From the NCBI GenBank assembly GCA_035771175.1, contig CM069612.1:31723341-31787340 (forward strand): DNA of 64,000 bases, given 5' to 3'. Of this stretch, positions 49,381 through 62,574 are shown in pieces. Under the pieces are notes generated by a model. That model made no database searches and was not told where the DNA came from. It was given only the letters and a program-made list of their open reading frames with translations. The first letter of the stretch is position 1. Each line of letters begins with the position of its first letter. The stretch comes from Paratinospora sagittata. Lineage: Eukaryota > Streptophyta > Magnoliopsida > Ranunculales > Menispermaceae. A program made the position numbers and the translations under genes.

Positions 49381-52300
49381 ATGAGAAGAAGAAGTGAATA
49401 TCTTTCACTGTTCGGAACAAAGCAAGCAAAGGGGAGAACAATTTATCGGTTGTTTTCGAGTTCAATCTTTGTGGGCATTTTTGCTACATGGATTTACAGG
49501 GTGACTTACGTTCCTGATGATTCAAGAAGATGGACTTGGATGTTATTGTTTGCAGCTGAGCTATGGTTCTGTCTCTTCTGGGTTCTTACACAATCTCTTC
49601 GCTGGAATCGCATTCATCGTTACACTTTCAAAGATAGGCTCTCTCACAGGTTTCAAACACTTCAGAACTCTCCTTAAGCTTGCATTTTTTTCCCTTCTTT
49701 TCCAAAATATCTACTTATAAATTTAATATCTTTAGATGTGAGGAGAAGTTGCCAGGAGTGGACGTGTTTGTGTGTACAGCAGACCCTACAATAGAGCCAC
49801 CAATGATGGTTATAAACACGGTCTTATCTATCACGGCTTACAATTACCCACCGGAGAAGCTCAGTGTCTATCTTTCCGACGACGGTGGGTCTGATCTTAC
49901 GTTCTATGCGCTCTTAGAAGCCTCTCATTTCGCAAAGTATTGGATACCCTTCTGCAAGAAATTTAATATAGAACCAAGGTCTCCGGCGGCTTATTTTTCC
50001 ACCGTCTCTGACCACCCACTTGATCTTTCAGCTCAGTCCAAGGAGTTGCATTCAATCAAGGTAAATAAAACAATATATATATATAATGGACATTAGTAGG
50101 CAACTTGATAACAGTAATGACTAAAAAGAAGATGCTCTTTTGTTGACGTAGAATGCTTGACATGTCCAATCAAATGTTGTAGGTTCAATTAAACCTTGGG
50201 CAATAAGTTCTGCACATTCTTGTCAAGATTTCATTCTCCATATTACAAAAGGTAGTAGTGGGTTTTCTTCTGGAACACGGTATTCAATTATGCTTTTGAC
50301 CAATAAATAATAAAAAATGACTCGATCACGAAACCTTCAGGTTCCGTGAGCTTAAACCCAACCCACCATTATGCTTTTGACCAATAAATAGTAAAAAATG
50401 ACTCGATCACAAGACTTCAGGGTTACGTGCGCTTAAACTCAACCCACCATTGATTGTCTCGACCTTACTTTTCTCTTTGAAAAAATGCATTATTGGAAGT
50501 AAGAAGATGCAAGGCGTAGAGATACTTATCATGAACATAAATTAAAACTTAAGGCTTTAATTTTTTGAAACCTTTTGTTCATTTATTCCATGTGAATGAG
50601 CCTCTTATTAATTGTGTCTAATTAGTCCATTTACATGTTTTTTTTTCTTTCTTAACAAACTAAAACTTAGTTGTTTGTTCTGTAGAGATTATACGATGAA
50701 ATGGAGCATAGAATTGAAACTGCAAGCAAGCTGGGGAGGATTTCCAAAGAAATTAGAGCACAACACAAAGGATTCTCTGAATGGGATTCAGTTTCATTTC
50801 CCCATGATCATCAAACAATTCTTCAGGTAACTTTCTATGGATTTTCTCTCTTTTTTTGTTCATACTCACGAGTATCCCATAAGTAGAGTAATGCTACATT
50901 AACGTTATAAACACACTTAATTCTTTTTCTACTACAACAGTATTTCTTACGAGTTATATATATATTTCATGTATATATCATGAACCATGTTTTTTTCACT
51001 TTAAATTTGCTAGATTTTGATAGATGGAAGATACCCAAATGCTGTGGATAGTTCAGGCTCTCCATTACCATCACTAGTATACTTGTCTCGCGAAAAGAGA
51101 CCCAATCACCTTCACAACTTCAAAGCAGGGGCTATGAATGCACTGGTAATCAATCTAACTGAATGTATATATCGATGCATGTATGTATATTTTCTTTGTC
51201 AATTAATTAAAATTACATATGCAGATAAGGGTGTCATCAAATATAAGCAATGGGTCGATTATCCTCAATGCTGACTGCGATATGTACTCTAACAATTCAG
51301 AATCAGTAAGAGATGCACTGTGTTTCTTCATGGATGAAGAAAAGGGTCATGAAATAGCTTATGTACAATATCCACAGTGCTTCATCAATGTCACCAAGAA
51401 TGATATTTATGGTAGTTCATTAAGAATAATCAGTGAGGTGGGTTTATAATTCATATATTTGATTAATTTAAACATGAGCTAGTTCATTAATTGTTACATT
51501 TCTTGGGAACACTTGAACAGGTAGAGCTTCCTGGTTTGGATGGTTATGGAGGGCCAGCATACATTGGCACAGGTTGCTTTCACAGAAGGGAGACTCTATG
51601 TGGCAAGAAGTATGTCAAGGGACAAGAATTTGAATGGAAGAGAGGGTTCCAAAGGAAAGAAGGAAGTGTTATTGAATTGGAAGAGACATCAAAGATACTT
51701 GCAAATTGCAATTATGAGAAGGGAACTCAGTGGGGAAATGAGGTTAATTCATGATCACAATCTATTTTTAATTAATTTCTTTACGTCTTGACAAAAACAC
51801 AAATTATAGATTCTCACCCTGATAATGAGCATCTTGAATTAATATGAATTGGCAGATGGGATTGAGGTATGGTTGCCCAGTGGAGGATCTGATGACAGGA
51901 TTATCGATTCAATGTAGAGGGTGGAAATCTGTGTATTTCAATCCAGCAAGAAAAGGGTTCTTGGGTGTTCCACCAAACACTCTAGCTCAGACACTAGTGC
52001 AACATAAGAGATGGTCTGAAGGTGATTTTCAGATTTTATTATCGAAGTATGGACCCTTAACTTACGGTTTTGGAAAGATCAAGCTAGCACTTCAGATGGG
52101 ATATTGTGCCTATAGCCTTTGGGCTCCCACCTCCTTAGCTACTCTATATTTCCTTATTGTTCCACCCCTTTGTCTTCTCAAGGGAATTTCCTTATTTCCA
52201 AAGGTATGCATGTCTTAATCTTTTGAAATAGAACCAGTCTCATTAGTTCAATTTCTCTCTAGAGTGACTAACACTTGAGTTTGATCATGTAATCCCACAA

Positions 52301-52862
52301 GGTTTCAAGTCTATGGTTCCTACCCTTTGCTTATGTGATCATCACAGTCAATTTATACAGCTTGGGGGAGTTTCTATGGTCAGGTGGATCGGTTTTGGGC
52401 TGGTGGAATGAACAGAGGATTTGGATGTTTAAAAGAGAAGCTTCGTACTTCTTTGGCTTCATAGACACAGTGTTGAAAGTACTAGGCTTTTCAAACTCGG
52501 GTTTTGACATAACTGCAAAGGTGGTGGATCAAGATGTGTCACAAAGATATGAGAAAGAAATTATGGAATTTGGGACTTCTTCTCCCATGTTCACCATAAT
52601 TACAACACTTGCATTGCTCAATCTATTCAGTCTGATTGGGGTAGTACTCAAGAGAGTGATCAACAATAGTAATGTAGAAGGTTTGGAAATTGAATCAATG
52701 TTTTTGCAAGTTCTTCTGAGTTCAGTTGTGGTGTTCATCAATCTTCCAGTGTATCAAGGGCTTTTCTTCCGCAAGGACAAGGGTTGTATGCCCACTTCTC
52801 TCACCCTTAAATCTGCTGTTTTTGCTCTACTGCCCTGCATGATCTCCTTGTATTGGATATGA
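49381..52862 (+). CDS. CslE-5: cellulose synthase-like protein E, intact (736 aa)
   Basis: Exons 49381-49649, 49736-50060, 50686-50826, 51014-51145, 51225-51437, 51521-51742, 51856-52203, 52302-52862 join to 736 aa. It is the most diverged member: exon 1 is shorter ([19 protein letters not shown]), exon 2 is 3 nt longer, and exon 3 begins with Arg. The catalytic set is complete: [19 protein letters not shown] (Ala replaces the usual Val), CPVEDLMTG and QHKRW. The C-terminus ends MISLYWI after the final helix. Compact introns set it apart. High identity to CslE-4 within parts of exons 2 and 6 only suggests gene conversion. It lies nearest the dehydratase gene and is probably the unit lost from the left duplicate. 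Confidence 0.94.
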
Positions 52863-54063
52863 AGCCTCAAGCAGAAACATGTTTTAAATAAAAGAAAGGC
52901 TTGTATGACCAGGGAGAATGCAAATCACAAATGCTTACCACTTTAAGAGCCTTACTATTTTTTTTACTTCCTGTTTGTTTCTTATGATTGTATACATTTT
53001 TGTGTTGGAAAATGGATAAATAAATACAGACACAAATCATAGTTCAAATAAAAATTTAATCTTTTGGGACTGAGCTTTTATCAAGAACAAGAATATGGAT
53101 AATTTTGACCAAGAACCAAATCATTCAACTGTGATTGGAGGACTGAACCATGATAGAGGAGAATGTGACTAATGTGGGAAAAGGGAAGAATTTTAATTCA
53201 TTTTTTTATTCAAGTAGATGCATTTGAACCTATCTCCTTATCAAGAGACCAATCTTCTTGTTCTTCAGCTGTGTTAAATGTATGGATAAGTATGAGCTGA
53301 CAAGAGCACCACAACATATGTTCTACATGAAGTTAATGGAATTCTGAGTAAGTATGGATATAAGCATGACAACTAAACATGATTCCAACTCATGAATCAC
53401 CAGAAAATAATAAATTATGATTAAAGTTACTTAAGTGAGCCTGCTCTCTGTAGAAAGAGAACACCACAAAGTGGGCACGTGTCCTTAATATTAATAGTTA
53501 TCTTAGGAGATGTTTCATCATTATTAAGTTGAATACAGAGCTTTTCTAAGGAAACTCTGTTGGCTTTTAAGATAAACAAGTTATTTTGGTTCTAATCTTA
53601 TGTTTGCATAAGAAAAGAAGAGAAAGAAAGAGTTGAGGTCATTTTCATAACTTTTCAAGATCTTATTGCAGATTATTACAAAGTGCTTAGAATTAGATAA
53701 ATTACTCGGAGCCTTCACTGCCCACTTTATTTGTGACTAATCAATAATCATCTATCAATTATATGCCACCATGTCTTTGATAATCATAACCTAGAAAGGG
53801 TGACCTTTAACCATCAAATCTTCTCATAACACTCTCTCAATCACATATTTTATCATGTTCACAAAGGATAAGGTACATATGAATCAATATTCCACCATGG
53901 TTTTAAGGAACAAAAAGCTATTGGCAGCCACAACGATGCTATCACAAAACAACTCAATAAACATTTGAAAGAGCCGCAGAAAATACCCGATATATGGTTC
54001 TCACTCATAAACCACTTGTACAAGTACTGCCACTCTAGACCATCCAAAGAAGAGTTCTGTATT
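52863..54063. other. Intergenic between convergent CslE-5 and dehydratase genes
   Basis: Both genes end toward this 1.2-kb region, so it should hold their 3' UTRs and polyadenylation signals (AATAAA-like motifs near 53018 and elsewhere). No gene, repeat or mobile element was recognised. Confidence 0.5.
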
Positions 54064-57000
54064 CTACTCATCGGTGACGCAACCCCGTGAAGCTGGTTGC
54101 ACATTCTTGATATACTGCAATGGATAACAAGAGATTAGTTTTTGAAATAGTGCTTAAATACATGTTAAGGTAATAAAGTTTCTTATAGACCTTGTATAGA
54201 ACTCCTCTGCCAGCCTTGGGAGGAGGAGGAGTCCACTTCTTTCTGCGCTCAGCCACTTCATCATCTGTCAATTGGACATCCATTCTTCTCTTTTGAACAT
54301 CAATTGTAATGATATCTCCATTTTCAACGAGACCAATTGGGCCCCCTTCCTGGAAAAAAAAAAAGTAGATTCCAATACATTCTATTAATATGGTCAAAGT
54401 AGCCACCATAAACCAGATAAAATTATGAAATTCAAGAAATGAATTGTGCAATGGGTGAAGCAGTGAAACCAAGATTCAATGGTATCACACAGAAAGATAT
54501 AGATGGTTAGTATTCTGATTATAAGGCTATTATCACCTGTGCTTCAGGGCAAACGTGACCAACAACAAATCCATGTGAACCTCCTGAAAACCTACCATCA
54601 GTTAATAATGCAACATCCTGCGACATTCAGAGTAAACAAACAAAATCAATTAAACTATGTTATGCTGTCAGAAAACTCAAATCCATGATATCCTGAATAT
54701 GGACTAGACGACACCTTATCAATTAACTATCAGGACATCAATATCCCCACAAAGCAAAAGTTTATGTTGAAGTGTGAATGTATTTATGGTGATTGTAGAA
54801 TGCATATGTAGGGGTCATGGAAACCACTCATTTCATAGGAATTCATGTGACAAATAAAGGGTGATTGAAACCAATTTAAGGCAGGACCAAACAGGTAATT
54901 TTAATATGCAGGATATAATTATACCTTCCCTAGCCCTGCTCCCATTATTGCACTAGTCGGTGTTAGCATCTCAGGCATGCCAGGTCCCCCCTTGGGACCT
55001 TCTCCTCTGATGACAACAACTTTTCCCTGATACATATAAAGAATGTAAGCAAGAGGATTAAAAGAGGTTTAGAAAAAGAGACTGCATTTTCTCTTTTGCT
55101 TCCCTAATAATGACAATTGCTAGCAGCACATAGAATTCATAGATGTTTGAACAATGAAATAATGAATACAGTTGCCAACCATCACTCCAAAAAATGAATA
55201 TGAGATAGTAGAATTTAGGTAAAGCAGACAATTTTTCTATGCTTTGGTCCCATGCAATTCTCTACGATTACTTGGTGCAGATGAATTGCCAGACCATTAT
55301 AGTATCAACTTGCCCTTGGATTTCACTAGTTTCCCATTTGAATTTTAACTAATTTATAAATAATTCATCCTCAATAAGGCAGGATCACCAACTAACATTA
55401 GTATAATAGAAAAGAACTATCTCTCTCGTATTACAACATAGGTCATTGAGAAGATCTCAAACGAACCATTAATGCATGAGACATCAAATCATTTAATTAG
55501 CGAATTCATATTTAACGAATGGACTACCCCAATATCATGCTCAACCATCAAGTTGGGATCCAGTTTGGATTTTTTTTTTCTTGGGGCTATTGGCAAAGAT
55601 AGGAAACATCAAACAAATAGCAAACTCCAGAAACCATATTTGCATGTCTTATGTTTAATCCTCTTTCCAAACATTCAATGATAATCAGTATCAGGTGATT
55701 CATACCTTAAAACTCATAGGATTCTCTGAGATAGCAGCTAGCATTGACTCCTCACCTTCAAAGACAAGGGCAGGACCTGCCAGGTACTTTCCATTATAAT
55801 CAGGTCTATAAAGTAAACATGGATAGAAAGCCAAAACATGGCAAATGCAGAGTAGGTATAGAATGCAGCACCAGAGAAATATAACCCTTCTTTCCCAGTA
55901 ATTTTTGCCACAGAACCTTCAGGTGCAAGATTTCCATACAGTATCTGGATATGCCCAGTCGACTTGATGGGATTATCTACTGGTCTTATTATTTGCTGAT
56001 AAGAAAAGATTGCATTTTGATAGTCAGATTCTTGAGATGGAAGAAAGTGTAGTCTATAGAAACAATTTGGACTTTACCATCATACCTGACCTTCAGCCAA
56101 CGTAGGGAAATTTTTTGCATTTTCTGCAAGTGTCTTCCCGGTGACTGGAAAAATAGAAAGTGATCATATTAATAAAATACTTAAATAAGAGGGAGACAGC
56201 AAAAATTGAATACCATTTAACCTATGAACATACCAGTCACACAATCTCCATCTAAAAACCCTTGCTCCAAAAGGTACCTAATGATCGCAGGTGTTCCTCC
56301 AATCTAAATGCACGCATATTAGTCCATCAAAAGTGAGGAATTAAAATTAAAAAGTTGCTACATCTCAAGTACACACATTCATGTGCAATAGGCACACAAG
56401 AGCACCCTCACATACAAGAACACAAAAATATATAAAATGAATAGAAATGCTAGCATAGGAACTATTTGCACTAGACGCACCTTATGCACATCCTCCATTA
56501 CATATTTGCCACTAGGCTTAAGATCTGCAAGGAACGGAACCTCATCACTGACCTTTTGAAAATCATCAAGAGTCAACTCCAAACCTACAGACCTGCCAAA
56601 GAGATTACTGCCATCAACTGATGCCATAAGAAACTCGAGAGTCTAAGATGCATATGTGAAATTTACTCCATGTTCAACTTACCTGGCAATGGCAATCAAA
56701 TGTAACACAGCATTGGTAGAACCACCAAGGGCCATGACAATACCCATAGCATTCCGTAAAGATTTCTGAGTGATTATATCTCTTGGTTTTAAGTCCATTT
56801 TAATCAAATCCAATAGATATTTTCCTGCTGAATGGCACTCCACCAACTTCAGTGGGTCCTCTGCTGGCGTAGAAGAACTATCCAGATACAAATACAAAAA
56901 GGGTCACGAAATGACTGAAGGAATAGCACAGTAATCCAATTGCACAAATGTATTCTAGAGTCCTAATGACCAAAAAATGTTGATTACCACCTGTAAGGAA

Positions 57001-59222
57001 GTGACATCCCCATAGCCTCTATGGCAGAAGCCATGGTATTTGCCGTATACATGCCACCACAGGCCCCTGCTCCAGGACATGAATTTCGTATTATATCCAT
57101 TCTTTGGTCATCATTGATCGATCCTTTAACAAGCTCTCCGTAACACTAAAATTAGTATCAACAAAAACAAAAAGAATAAATCGCATGAGCAGACCTTATA
57201 CTTTCGCATGAGCAGTTGCTGTCTTTTCATGGAAACCATATTGTTCATTGGGAGAAGTGCAAAATTGAGAAAATTTAGAACTACAAAATAAACAAAAACT
57301 TAAAGAAACAAAAGCATCTAAGGAGTATATTGACTTGAAGACCAGAAAAAATTATGTGAGCATCTTCATCTATATAGCTAGGCACATGTAACAAAATATT
57401 GACTCATGTCCTGAAGTTCATTAACTAATCTCAGAAGCCGATTGTGTGCATAACATGAAGAAAAAAAAAATTAAACACTGAATAACATATGAAGAGTCCA
57501 ACAAAAGTAGTTTAATGTACTAATGAGCATACCTGGAAAGCAGATACTATATCATAAGTATGGCCTTGAAAATGACCAGGCTGCATTTAAGAAAAAAGAT
57601 AAGATAATTTTTCCAGGTTTTGCATGGAATATACAAAGTTTATAACAAAGAGACTAATGACATTCATTTTTAACATAATTTTGAAAAGAAGCTTCCATAA
57701 TTGAGGTAAACTGATAAAGACTGATCACAAAATTCGTGAACTTAAAACATTCACATATGCCATTGCCAGCATAATCAATTCATCTGAGAAACAATTTCCA
57801 GTATTCAAAAGAAACAGTATCTGACCTTAATAGTTCCACCATAAACCATGATACTTGGTCGATTAAGACGGCCCATTGCCATAATTGTACCGGGCATCTG
57901 TAAGAATGAGTTGCAAAAGAGCCACAATAAATAACCGAACCTTGTAAATCACTATAATAAGGAAGAAAACAGTAGAAAAAGGTCTTAAAAAGAAAAGGCC
58001 AAAAAGTTACATAGAAGTACAATACTCAACTCAACTCATCAAAGCCTTTGCTCAACTACATGGGTTTCAGCTAATATAGAAATACAATGTTGAATGAAAT
58101 TTTAAAAGAAAAAATCTTACCTACTCAGTTTTGTTCTGCATGAGTCAACAAATCACATCAAAACAATGACCTTGTCTACTAGCAAAACTTCAGAATCAAG
58201 AACTCATGTACTCGTTGAATATGATTCTAAAACACAAACTCATGAGTAGGAAAATGGTGCATTATTCTCTTAGAAATGAGGTGCAAACTGGAATTCAAAA
58301 CATTAAGTAGGGAGCCCTCCATTTGTTTGGGTTTGTGTAACAAAAGCAGAGTATGGAGAATTATCCTTGAGGAAAAGATAATTAAGTTCAAAAACTGGAT
58401 AACCACAACATTACATAGCAATCTTCTAAACTACAACAATCAAACAAAACCTTAATTTACAATGTCCAATTATTCATATGCCACAAAACAAAACAAAAAA
58501 AAGTTTGCAAAACTACATGGTTGGCATTCAGTAAACACAAACTAACAAATGGGTCCAATTAACATCTACTGCAATTCACCCAAAAAATTAAATCTTTTTT
58601 AAAAAGAAAATCGAAATCAAGTATAATTCCCCAAAAACAAGTAAAAAGGAAGGATTTTTCTTACATTTTTGTCACACCCAGGGATAGAAATGTTCCCATC
58701 GTACCACTGAGCAGCCATCACAGTCTCAATACTATCAGCAATCAAATCCCGAGACTGCAAACTGTAACACATACCTCTTGTCCCCATAGAAATCGCATCA
58801 CTCACACCAATTGTATTGAACCTCAACCCCACCATCCCAGCCTCCTTAACACCCTCCTTCACAGCCTCCGCGAGTCGCAACAAATGCATGTTACAAGTGT
58901 TCCCTTCGTACCAAACTGACGAAATCCCAACCTGAGGCTTCCTCAAGTCGTCCTCGGAGAGCCCAACCCCGTAGAGAACCGCTTGCGAGCCTCCCTGTGA
59001 CTTGGGCTCCGTGACTCGCGAACTGTACTTGTTGAGCTTGTGAGCCTGAGGAGGAAGAGGTGGTGATGGTGCTGTCTCGGTGTGTGTGGTGGTTTCGAGA
59101 GAAGCGGTGACCGGAGAGCAGCGGAGGAACGTCGGAGTTCGGCCGGAGTAGCATCGTCTGGTGGTGGCGCCGGCGGTGGCGGTGGTGGTGAGGAAAGGAG
59201 AGGATAACTGAACGGCCTGCAT
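54064..59222 (-). CDS. DHAD: Dihydroxy-acid dehydratase, plastidial (14 exons)
   Basis: Dehydrates 2,3-dihydroxy-isovalerate and -methylvalerate to 2-oxo acids in plastid Val/Leu/Ile synthesis. Exons on the minus strand: 59222-58665, 57897-57826, 57580-57533, 57145-56991, 56877-56683, 56592-56481, 56303-56234, 56144-56086, 55995-55872, 55776-55706, 55026-54925, 54617-54537, 54349-54191, 54114-54064. They join in frame to 618 aa, close to the usual plant length of about 608. The Thr/Ser-rich N-terminus is a likely transit peptide. Iron-sulphur cluster cysteines fit Cys110 (GNTCN), Cys183 (PGCDKN) and Cys255 (GACGG). Other hallmarks are [37 protein letters not shown] and PEAQEGGPIG. No broken exon was seen. 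A partial duplicate lies at 18097-18541 and 36736-38140. Confidence 0.97.
58027..58085 (-). mobile_element. LINE tail fragment in dehydratase intron 1
   Basis: The plus strand reads CTCAACTCAACTCATCAAAG followed by CCTTTGCTCAACTACATGGG, the reverse complement of the tail block at 4248-4290 in IGPS intron 1 (ACATGGG/CCCATGT, then the TTGAG repeat). Only the 3' end is present, as is usual for 5'-truncated LINE or LINE-mobilised copies. Confidence 0.55.
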
Positions 59223-61437
59223 TGCTGCTGTTGTTGAAAGTGTGCCCGCGGCGACCGGAGTTGTGGTGGTGGTGGCGGCGGGGTTCTGAGAGGGGTTTAG
59301 AGGGAAAGATCAAAGAGTTGAAGTAAAGTGGGTGAGAATCTGAGAGAATGATTCGCTATCTTGTGGGTGTCGTGTGTAAGTTAAAAAAGTGGAACTGAGC
59401 ATTTGCTGTGTTTAGTGTTTAGAGGGTTTTATGAGGGTCGTTGGCGGGACCGTACGTGCGATCGGTACGCGGGTCTCATCGATTACACGTGTCGTTAGAG
59501 AAAAATATAAAAATTAAAAATGCGAGTTAGTTAGATTAATTATTTCAAAAATACTTCTTTAATTATTTATAATATGAGTTAAAAATTAAAATTTTTAATA
59601 AATAAAAAATATATTATTAAGATATGATAAAAGCAGCACACTATAATAAGAAGTATTGGTTTTATAAATAATATAGATATTATCTATCAAGGTCTCAACT
59701 TAAATAGGTGGGCTCTTGCGAGTGATTTAACGTAGTTAATAAATTATGTACTGAAAATGAGTGACAAAAAAATATAAACCCCTTTTAAAAAAAATATTTC
59801 TTTTTTAAATGTGGACCTTTTTTTATGTTTTTTTTTTTTTTTTGTAGTGATACATGTGATGTTTTTTAAGCCTGTTTACGGCACCACACATACTAATTCA
59901 CATGAAATGAATATAATAACATTTAAAAAAATGACATGTAAGCACTCTTACACGTAGTTAAGACATGAGAGCTTTGCTCTAAATAAAGGTTGAGTTGTTC
60001 CACTTATATTGTAAAGATGAAAATCTACCATAAAATCAAATATACTACCATGAAATCTATGGGTTCATAATCATGGTATGATTTTTTTTTGTTACATGAA
60101 TAGTATAATTTATTAGTTCTGTTTTTATACTTAAATAAATAAATGCCTCTTTCCATATTCAAACCCATCTATTTTTTAAAAAAAAACAAACATAAAATGG
60201 AGATTATTCTAGTACTTTGTCAAACTTCTTATTTTAAGTATAATTAAGATAAATTTTAAATTGTAATATAAGCACGAAGAACCCCTTTCGTTTGACTATA
60301 ACAAGGATAATTAATATATAACCTTACACTTTTTTTCTTTTTCTTTTTTTATATTTTTTTTTTGTGGTATTCAACCCCTAATATCTCCGATAATTTTTTT
60401 ACAGGGACGAAACTATTTTAGAGTTAAAAACTATACATGATATTGGACAGTTTCTCTTTAGAGTGGGCGCATGGACGTAGGGACGAACTTAGATTTGGAA
60501 AAACCGTAAATACACAACCTAACATTCCTACCGTTACCAAATAAACTTCAAAATTGCGTTTTTATATTTGTGCTTTCTCCACTTAAAAATAAAAAATTAA
60601 AAAATGTAAAAGTCTCTCTATACACCGTAGACAGATAATATAGCGTAAACCGTATGTAGGAACGAGGCTTTTGTTCATCAAAACCCATAATAATCGAACG
60701 CGTGTACAGTTTTTAAAAAATCAGAGCACAACTTTATCATACTCTTCTACAAAAACAAGGAATCGGAGACTTTGGGCCGAAACAACAAAACCTCTAAAGA
60801 GTCAAATCTTCGTCGTCACGTTCTCGGCACTTCTTCGCAGAGCTTCTTTTGGGACGTTTTCTTCTGTTCATTCCAAAGAATCTCATCCCTCTCAGATTAT
60901 TCAGATCACAATGTAAATCTCTTCTTCTTCTTCTTCTTCATCTCTTGCAGTATACGATTTCTAATTTGTTCCTTTTCTTTGTATTTATGTACATATATTT
61001 TGTTAATTCCGGTTTTTTGAGAAATCAGTCGACTTAAAATGCTTGTTGTAAGTTCAGATTCGTTTTCCGGATTCTACTTCGTTTTTTTGCTCGATCTCTT
61101 GAATTTTAGGCACAAATTTATGTGCGACTCACGTTGACTTAATTTTACTGCGTTTGGAATCTCAATTAGGCGTTTTCAAGGTGGAAACTTCCGATTTTTG
61201 TTGAAGAAACCCTAGATGTGAAATACTGGTAGACATATCGCGGTCTTTGTGTGGATGCTATGAGTTATTGTTGATTATTTAACCATTCGTACTGATTCTT
61301 CGGTTAGAGAGTCCTCAATTTCAGTTGTTGTTATTTGTGTTTTCTCTCAGAAGTGCTGTGAGTTTATTTGGTGGTCATCAGCTTCAACAAAAAAGAAAAA
61401 AAAAAAAAACGTAATCGTTTTGTTCTTAAGAGTGCAG
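59223..61437. promoter_or_regulatory. Divergent intergenic region: dehydratase and p24 promoters
   Basis: A 2.2-kb AT-rich region between two genes transcribed outward. The dehydratase leader is at the left (CT-rich on its sense strand, 59223-59400). The p24 side has a pyrimidine-rich stretch around 60780-60950 ((CTT)n at 60920-60940) and likely a spliced or long 5' UTR up to 61437. No gene or identifiable transposon was found in 59450-60650. Confidence 0.45.
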
Positions 61438-62541
61438 ATGGAGTCCTGGTCGTTGAAATCTCTTATTATTGTAGTGCTGGCGCTATTGTCAAGCCTGCAG
61501 TTTGCGGTTGGTCTTAGATTTGTGATCGACCGGGACGAATGCTTTTCTCATTCAGTTCAATATGAAGGTGATTCTGTTCATGTCTCTTTTGTTGTTATTA
61601 AAGCTGATGCTCCTTGGCATTATGGTGATGATGGCGTCGATCTTGTGGTAAGTCTTTAATCTTTATATATACTGTTTGTTTTCAGTTTTGTGCTTGCTCT
61701 ATGCCTGAAAGTTAAGTAAACAATACAGTAGATATTTTTTGCTTACAAAAGTTCTTCTCTTAAGAAGTTATGGATTCTAGATAAATTTTAGTGGCTTGAC
61801 CTAAGGACAGTTCAAGGAAAGAGAAGGAAGTGCATTTTGATACCTCAATGTTTGTGACAGATCTGCCCTTTATTATCATAGCTTAAATGAGATTTTATTT
61901 ATAAAGACACAGGAGGGTCTGAACCATTAATCTGGAACCTGGTTTTGAGGATTCTTCTAGTCACACTGCTCATTCGCTTGTAAATACGCCCATTGAATCT
62001 GTAAATTCTTTGACATTGACAGGTTAAGGGACCTTCTGGCGATCAGATTCACGATTCTCGTGACAAGACAAGTGAGAAGTTTGAGTTTGTGGCTCACAAG
62101 AAAGGTCTTCATCAGTTTTGCTTTACCAACAAGTCTCCTTATCATGAAACCATAGACTTCGATATACAAGTGAACCATTTTACATACTTCGACCAGCATG
62201 CTAAAGATGGTAGGGAACACTTCGGAACCTCTCTCTCTCTCTCTCTCAATCTGTCTATCTATAATATATATAATACTTCTCCTTGGTAATCCCTTTATAT
62301 CAAGGTAATGAGCTTCTGGTAATTTCTATGAATGCATACAGAGCACATCAATCCCTTGTTGGAACAGATTGCAAAGTTAGAAGATGCTCTGTACAACATC
62401 CAGTTTGAACAACATTGGCTAGAAGCTCAAACTGACCGCCAGGCTCTAGGTACGTGTGGAATGCTTAGTTGTTTTTTCATCTTCATCGTTTTCTTTCCTT
62501 CTTGTTATATCTTTTTGCCTCCTCCTCCTCCTCCCCTCCCC

Positions 62542-62574
<33 letters not shown>

